Assembly: GCA_934613185.1 (NCBI GenBank)
Contig: CAKTSO010000010.1
Span: 1 to 26,250 of the forward strand
Direction of reading: 5' to 3'
Length of the DNA: 26,250 bases
From: an uncultured Clostridia bacterium
GTDB lineage: Bacteria; Bacillota; Clostridia; Christensenellales; Maliibacteriaceae
The notes beneath the pieces are model-generated. The model worked only from the letters and a program-made list of their open reading frames with translations, did no database searches and had not been told where the DNA came from. This document shows, piece by piece, positions 22,641 to 26,250 of this stretch (position 1 is the stretch's first letter; each line of letters begins with the position of its first letter). A program made the translations under genes and the position numbers.

Positions 22641-23723
22641 ATGAGTTATATCATCCCCATCGGCCCGTATCATCCCGCGCTGGAAGAGCCGATCCACACG
22701 CGTCTCGTCGTCGAGGGCGAAAAAATCGCGGACGCCGAGGTCTTCGTCGGCTATAATCATCGCGGCATCGAAAAACTCGCGACCGAACGGAACTTTTTGC
22801 AGACGATCACGCTCGTCGAGCGCGTCTGCGGCATCTGCTCCCACTCGCACACGCTTGCCTACTGCATGGCGCTGGAGCAGATCGCACAGATGGAAGTCCC
22901 GCGGCGCGGGCAGTATATCCGCGCGATCATCGCGGAGCTGGAGCGGCTGCACTCGCATTTTCTCTGGCTGGGAATCGCGTGCCACTGCGTCGGACACGAC
23001 TCGATGTTCATGCACATCTGGAACGAGCGCGAAGTCATTATGGACGTATTGGAGCTTTTGACGGGCAACCGCGTGAACTACGCGATGAACACCGTCGGCG
23101 GCGCGCGGCGCGACATCGACGACGGCAAGCGGCAGAAAGTGATCGATATGCTCGAGGGGCTGACCCCCGCGCTTTCCCGCATCCACGAGCTGTTCGCCAC
23201 GGACAAAACGCTCGCCATGCGGACGAAAAACGTCGGCGTTCTGACGCGAGAAGACGCCGTCCGCCTCGGGGCGATCGGCCCGCACGCCAGGGCCTCGGGC
23301 GTCTTTTGCGACGTGCGCCGCGAAGCGCCGTATTCGTGCTACGACGAATTCTCCTTCGACGTCCCCGTGGTCGAAGAAGGGGATGTGTTCGCGCGCGTGG
23401 TGATCCGCATTTTGGAATGCTATGAATCCATCAAGATCATCCGACAGGCTCTGGAGGCGCTTCCCGAAGGGCCGATCAACCTCGGCAACAAGATCCCGCG
23501 CATTCCGGCGGGCGAGTGCGTCACGCGGCACGAAGCGCCGCGCGGGCAGCTCGTCTACAAGGTCGTCTGCGACGGCGGGCAGACCAACTACCGATTGAGC
23601 ATCCACGTCCCCACGTTCCGCAACGCGCCGACGATCCCGACGATGCTGCGCGGCAACACCGTGGCCGACGCGGGGCTCATCATCGCCAGCATCGACCCGT
23701 GCTTCTCCTGTCTTGACCGGTAA
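22641..23723 (+). CDS. Group 4 membrane-bound [NiFe] hydrogenase large subunit (Ech/Mbh type)
   Basis: The catalytic subunit, 360 residues, holding the NiFe(CN)2CO centre that reduces protons or oxidises H2. The N-terminal nickel ligands are in RVCGICSHSH (Cys63, Cys66), and the C-terminal ligands in DPCFSCLDR (Cys354, Cys357). The family is related to complex I NuoD: GRNRVNYAMNTVGGARRD-like sequence is visible near residue 140-157. The length fits EchE (about 358) better than MbhL (about 425). The chain ends right after CLDR, so there is no C-terminal extension to be cut off, as reported for EchE and CooH. AAGGAG lies 11 bases before the ATG. It is unusual that this gene leads the operon, with no small subunit beside it; hypA and hypB follow directly, then Mrp antiporter genes. 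It should act in a complex that couples ferredoxin oxidation to ion transport. Confidence 0.95.
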   Translation: MSYIIPIGPYHPALEEPIHTRLVVEGEKIADAEVFVGYNHRGIEKLATERNFLQTITLVERVCGICSHSHTLAYCMALEQIAQMEVPRRGQYIRAIIAELERLHSHFLWLGIACHCVGHDSMFMHIWNEREVIMDVLELLTGNRVNYAMNTVGGARRDIDDGKRQKVIDMLEGLTPALSRIHELFATDKTLAMRTKNVGVLTREDAVRLGAIGPHARASGVFCDVRREAPYSCYDEFSFDVPVVEEGDVFARVVIRILECYESIKIIRQALEALPEGPINLGNKIPRIPAGECVTRHEAPRGQLVYKVVCDGGQTNYRLSIHVPTFRNAPTIPTMLRGNTVADAGLIIASIDPCFSCLDR

Positions 23724-23729
23724 AACGCG

Positions 23730-24071
23730 ATGCATGAAATGGCGATCACCCGTTCGGTGCTTTCGATCGCGCTGGACGAAGCGAAAAAACACAACGCCCG
23801 CGCCGTCCGTTCGGTCGAGCTTTTGATCGGCGAATATTCGGGCGCGATCCCCGCGTGCGTCGAGGAATACTTTAACATCTTATCCCGCGGCACGATTGCC
23901 GAACATGCGCGCCTCGTCATAAAAAGACAGCCTGCGCGCGTATCTTGCGCCGACTGCGGCTACGACGGGGAGACGAAGCCTTTTTACGCGCTCTGCCCCG
24001 CCTGCGGCGGCGAACACATCCGCATTGTAAGCGGCACGCAGTTTTGCGTGAACTCTTTGGAGGTGGAATGA
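23730..24071 (+). CDS. hypA: Hydrogenase nickel-insertion protein HypA
   Basis: A 113-residue metallochaperone that, with HypB, delivers Ni2+ to the hydrogenase large subunit. It starts MHEMAITRSVL; the N-terminal amine and His2 form the usual nickel site. A zinc ribbon is made by CADC (Cys73, Cys76) and CPAC (Cys89, Cys92). Length is standard. It begins 6 bases after the large-subunit stop without a clear ribosome binding site, so translation is probably coupled. Its stop overlaps the hypB start region. Finding hypA and hypB inside a structural hydrogenase operon suggests nickel loading is tuned to this enzyme. Confidence 0.96.
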   Translation: MHEMAITRSVLSIALDEAKKHNARAVRSVELLIGEYSGAIPACVEEYFNILSRGTIAEHARLVIKRQPARVSCADCGYDGETKPFYALCPACGGEHIRIVSGTQFCVNSLEVE

Positions 24072-24745
24072 CGATGAACATTTCCGTTGTGCGCCAGATT
24101 CTGGAGTGGAACGAGGATAAAAGCGGCGAAATCGCCGCGCTCCTTCGCGAAAAGAACGTCTTTATGATCAATCTCATGGGCTCGCCCGGCGCGGGGAAGA
24201 CAAGCCTCATCGCGGCGCTTTCCGAAAAGCTCTCGGGCGAATACCGCATCGGCGTGATCGAGGGGGACATCGCCGGGAAGATCGACGCCGAACGCATCGA
24301 GTCTCTCGGCCTGCCGGTCGTGCAGCTCAACACCGACGGCGCGTGCCACATCGAAGCCATGTCGATCGAGGCGTCGCTTTCCCATCTTGACCTGGGCGCG
24401 CTCGACGTATTGATCGTCGAGAACATCGGCAATCTCGTCTGTCCCGCCGAATTCGATCTTGGGGAGGACATGCGCCTTGCGGTTCTGTCCGTCCCGGAGG
24501 GGGACGACAAGATCGAAAAATACCCGCTTTTGTTCTCCCGCGCGCACGCGCTCGTGCTGTCCAAATCGGACATGCTGCCCTATTTCGAATTTGACCGCAC
24601 GCGCGTGGAAGGCTCGCTTCGGGCGATCAACCCGCACGCGAAAGTCTTCCCCGTCAACAGCAAAAGCGGCGACGGGGTCGACGCGCTCTGCGCGTTTGTT
24701 TGCGAAAAAATCGATCAAAAGATCGGGAAGCGGGGCGCGCGATGA
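24068..24745 (+). CDS. hypB: Hydrogenase maturation GTPase HypB
   Basis: A 225-residue SIMIBI-class GTPase that works with HypA to insert nickel. The P-loop is GSPGAGKT (residues 38-45). The inter-subunit metal site residues are seen as Cys93-His94 in DGACHIEA and Cys125 in GNLVCPAEFD. The guanine-specificity motif is LSKSD, a variant of NKxD (near residue 166). The N-terminal CxxCGC nickel site and His-rich stretch of some HypB proteins are absent, so it should not store nickel. The ATG at 24068 overlaps the hypA stop (ATGA) with GGAGG only 4 bases upstream; an ATG at 24074 has 10-base spacing, so the start may be two codons later. Its stop overlaps the next start by ATGA. Confidence 0.96.
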   Translation: MTMNISVVRQILEWNEDKSGEIAALLREKNVFMINLMGSPGAGKTSLIAALSEKLSGEYRIGVIEGDIAGKIDAERIESLGLPVVQLNTDGACHIEAMSIEASLSHLDLGALDVLIVENIGNLVCPAEFDLGEDMRLAVLSVPEGDDKIEKYPLLFSRAHALVLSKSDMLPYFEFDRTRVEGSLRAINPHAKVFPVNSKSGDGVDALCAFVCEKIDQKIGKRGAR

Positions 24746-25296
24746 ACAATCCCTCCAAGAAACCCAAAAAGGGCCTCGGCTTTCGCATCGCCGCGCTTTT
24801 GTCGACGTGGATCTTCTGCTTTTTGATCTATCTTGCGCTCGTGTGGTCGACGGCGGCGGAGGAGCTGATTTTGGGCGCGATCGCGAGCTTTCTCGTCGCG
24901 CTGTTCGCCTCGCGGTTTCTGATCCGCGAAAACCCCGCGTATTTTCTGTCGGCCAAACGACTCGCCTGTCTTTTCGTCTACTTCTTCTTCGTCCTTCCCG
25001 TCGAGCTTGTCCGCGCCAACTGGGACATGGCGCGCCGCGCGTTTTCAAGAAAGCTGCCGGACAATACGGGCATCGTCCGCGTGCCGACGAATCTTGTTTC
25101 CGACTACGGGCTTTTGATGATCGCCAACGCGATCACGCTGACGCCCGGAACGATCACGATGCAGATCTCCGAGGACGAAGAGGGCAAAAACCATCTTTAC
25201 ATCCACTGGATCGACGTGACGGAAGAAAGCGGCGCGCCCGCGGGCGACGCGATCAAGGGCCGGCTTGAGACATGGATCGGGAGGATCTGGAAATGA
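24742..25296 (+). CDS. mrpE: Mrp antiporter-type subunit E (MrpE/MnhE/MbhA-like)
   Basis: A 184-residue membrane protein of the MnhE/MrpE family. Two or three N-terminal hydrophobic helices (about residues 16-90) are followed by a soluble C-terminal domain. The family hallmark LTPGTITMQ is at residues 133-141. In Mrp antiporters and in Mbh hydrogenases (MbhA) this subunit belongs to the ion-translocating module. I chose the ATG at 24742, overlapping the hypB stop by ATGA. An upstream ATG at 24700 would extend far into hypB. The direct link to hydrogenase genes favours an Mbh-type complex over a free Na+/H+ antiporter. Confidence 0.92.
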   Translation: MNNPSKKPKKGLGFRIAALLSTWIFCFLIYLALVWSTAAEELILGAIASFLVALFASRFLIRENPAYFLSAKRLACLFVYFFFVLPVELVRANWDMARRAFSRKLPDNTGIVRVPTNLVSDYGLLMIANAITLTPGTITMQISEDEEGKNHLYIHWIDVTEESGAPAGDAIKGRLETWIGRIWK

Positions 25297-25547
25297 CGGA
25301 ATTTATCATTGCGGCCGTGTTCTTCGCCGCGCTGGCGGTCGTTCTGCTTTTTCGCCTGTTCAAAGGCCCCACGGCGGCGGACCGCGCGATGGCGACCGAC
25401 ACGATCGACCTTCTTGCGACGATTGCGCTCGTTTTGTACGCAACGTTCTGCGGGCGCGGCATTTATCTTGACATCGCCATCGTCGTCGCGCTTTTGGGGA
25501 CGATCAGCACCATTTTGGTCGCCCGCTACCTGGAGGAACGCTTATGA
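25293..25547 (+). CDS. mrpF: Mrp antiporter-type subunit F (MrpF/MbhB-like)
   Basis: An 84-residue protein with three hydrophobic segments. The family signature is RLFKGPTAADRAMATDTIDLLA, matching the 'GPT-x-x-DR-v-x-a-l/t-D' block of MrpF after the first helix. The ATG at 25293 overlaps the mrpE stop by ATGA, and GGGAGG (25279-25284) lies 8 bases upstream; an earlier in-frame ATG at 25272 lacks support. Part of the ion-translocating membrane module with MrpE and MrpG. Confidence 0.93.
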   Translation: MTEFIIAAVFFAALAVVLLFRLFKGPTAADRAMATDTIDLLATIALVLYATFCGRGIYLDIAIVVALLGTISTILVARYLEERL

Positions 25548-25903
25548 ACATCGCGCTTCGCATCGTGATCGATCTGTTTCTTGTCTGCGGCTGCTTTTTC
25601 GCGCTGGCCGGCGTCGTCGGGATGCTGCGCATGCCCGATCCTTTTTCGCGGATGCAGTCGTCGACGAACATCTCGACCCTCGGGCTTCTTTGCTGTGCGA
25701 TCGCAGGCTTTCTTTACACCGTGTTCGTCTCCAAAAACGGGGCGGCGGCGGTGAAGATCGCGCTGATCGTGTTCTTCGTGTTTTTGACCAACCCGGTGGC
25801 GAGCCACTCGCTGTCCCGCGCGGCGTATCACCATCACGAGAAAAAATGGCGCGACGCGCATCTTGTGCGCGACGACTACGGGGAGGATGAATCCGATGAT
25901 TGA
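25544..25903 (+). CDS. mrpG: Mrp antiporter-type subunit G (MrpG/MbhC-like)
   Basis: A 119-residue membrane protein with three hydrophobic segments. The family core GMLRMPDPFSRMQSSTNISTLG (residues about 26-47) matches the usual 'GllRlPDvytRlHaatkaaTlG' block. A hydrophilic C-terminal tail rich in His, Asp and Glu follows. The start overlaps the mrpF stop by ATGA. Its end overlaps the next gene by 8 bases. Forms the membrane arm with MrpE and MrpF. Confidence 0.93.
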   Translation: MNIALRIVIDLFLVCGCFFALAGVVGMLRMPDPFSRMQSSTNISTLGLLCCAIAGFLYTVFVSKNGAAAVKIALIVFFVFLTNPVASHSLSRAAYHHHEKKWRDAHLVRDDYGEDESDD

Positions 25904-26156
25904 GGGAACCGCATTCGCCGTTTTGAACACGTTCGTCATCGCGGGCATTCTCGTCTCCGCGTTTTTGACCGTGTATTTTAAGGACCTTTTGTCGTCGATC
26001 CTTTCCCTCGGCGTGACGGGCGCGTTCGTCTCGCTGGAGTTTATTTTGCTTCAGGCGCCCGACGTGGCGATCGCGGAGGCGTCGGTCGGCGCGGTGTTGT
26101 CCACGGTCATCTACATCATCACGCTTCGCAAAGTGCGCGGGAGGAAACGTCAATGA
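25896..26156 (+). CDS. MbhD-like DUF4040 membrane subunit
   Basis: An 86-residue membrane protein with about three hydrophobic segments, related to the DUF4040/MbhD part of the large MrpA antiporter subunit. The stretch LQAPDVAIAEASVGAVLSTVIY is the recognisable family block; its acidic Asp and Glu residues are likely to be in the ion pathway. I chose the ATG at 25896 because GGGAGG (25881-25886) lies 9 bases upstream; the ATG at 25887 directly abuts that site. A stand-alone MbhD gene is typical of Mbh hydrogenases and of Mrp operons with split MrpA. It overlaps mrpG by 8 bases and the next gene by ATGA. Confidence 0.88.
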   Translation: MIEGTAFAVLNTFVIAGILVSAFLTVYFKDLLSSILSLGVTGAFVSLEFILLQAPDVAIAEASVGAVLSTVIYIITLRKVRGRKRQ

Positions 26157-26250
26157 GCAAAAAATTCCAAACCGCCGCGCTTTGGTTCACGCTCGGCGTG
26201 CTGACGCTTTCGGGCGTCTTTTTGGCGGTGAATCTCGCCAAGCTCCCGTC
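26153..26250 (+). CDS. Start of a small membrane protein, probably MbhE-like (3' end outside window)
   Basis: The ATG at 26153 overlaps the previous stop by ATGA and has GGGAGG (26139-26144) 8 bases upstream. The 32 visible residues begin MSKKFQTAALWFTLGVLTLS and form one N-terminal transmembrane helix, then NLAKLP. Position directly after an MbhD-like gene and this short N-terminal helix fit MbhE, the next gene in Mbh and split-MrpA operons. Too little is visible for a firm call. Confidence 0.65.
   Translation, partial: MSKKFQTAALWFTLGVLTLSGVFLAVNLAKLP

Overview
The window looks like chromosomal DNA of an anaerobic, fairly GC-rich member of the Clostridia (Bacillota), plausibly from a gut. 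Reasons: strong AGGAGG-type ribosome binding sites, consensus sigma-A promoters, intrinsic hairpin/U-run terminators, a dockerin-bearing secreted lysozyme with PT-rich linkers, and a group 4 [NiFe] hydrogenase joined to Mrp antiporter-type genes. This placement is inferred from gene content only. I see no phage, insertion sequence or CRISPR array.

Layout. Positions 1-2030: the C-terminal part of a PTS EIIC-like membrane protein, then serS. 2039-9031 (minus strand): an EamA-type exporter, then a sugar region transcribed as ATPase, permease, lipoprotein binding protein and a fucose/arabinose isomerase-family enzyme. That region has a long leader with a terminator-like hairpin in front of the ATPase gene, hairpins around the binding-protein gene, and a separate promoter with a repeated operator-like word in front of the isomerase gene. 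9156-9359: tRNA-Ser(GGA) with its own promoter and terminator. 9360-10356: about 1 kb with no gene I can support firmly. 10357-13400 (minus): tyrS, a YigZ/IMPACT protein and a PfkB-family kinase.

13493-17297 (plus): a secreted GH25 lysozyme with a C-terminal dockerin, coupled by an ATGA overlap to a membrane-anchored surface protein with long PT linkers, then a short-chain dehydrogenase. 17258-22243 (minus): purine salvage genes apt and an AzgA-type purine permease, followed by the TldD/TldE protease pair. 22491-26250 (plus): a hydrogenase operon with the catalytic large subunit first, then hypA and hypB, then mrpE, mrpF, mrpG, an MbhD-like (DUF4040) gene and the start of an MbhE-like gene, almost all overlapping by 4-8 bases. 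The window ends inside this operon.

How the parts work together. The ABC transporter should bring in a monosaccharide that the isomerase-family enzyme may convert; the PfkB kinase could act downstream but sits in another transcription unit. The hydrogenase operon predicts a membrane complex coupling ferredoxin oxidation and H2 evolution to Na+ or H+ transport, as in Mbh/Ech enzymes; the small subunit, the NuoH-like subunit and the ferredoxin subunit would have to lie beyond the window. The features most worth a second look are the sugar-operon leader, the twin operator words before the isomerase gene, the unusual gene order of the hydrogenase operon, the dockerin lysozyme/surface protein pair, and the 1-kb gap.
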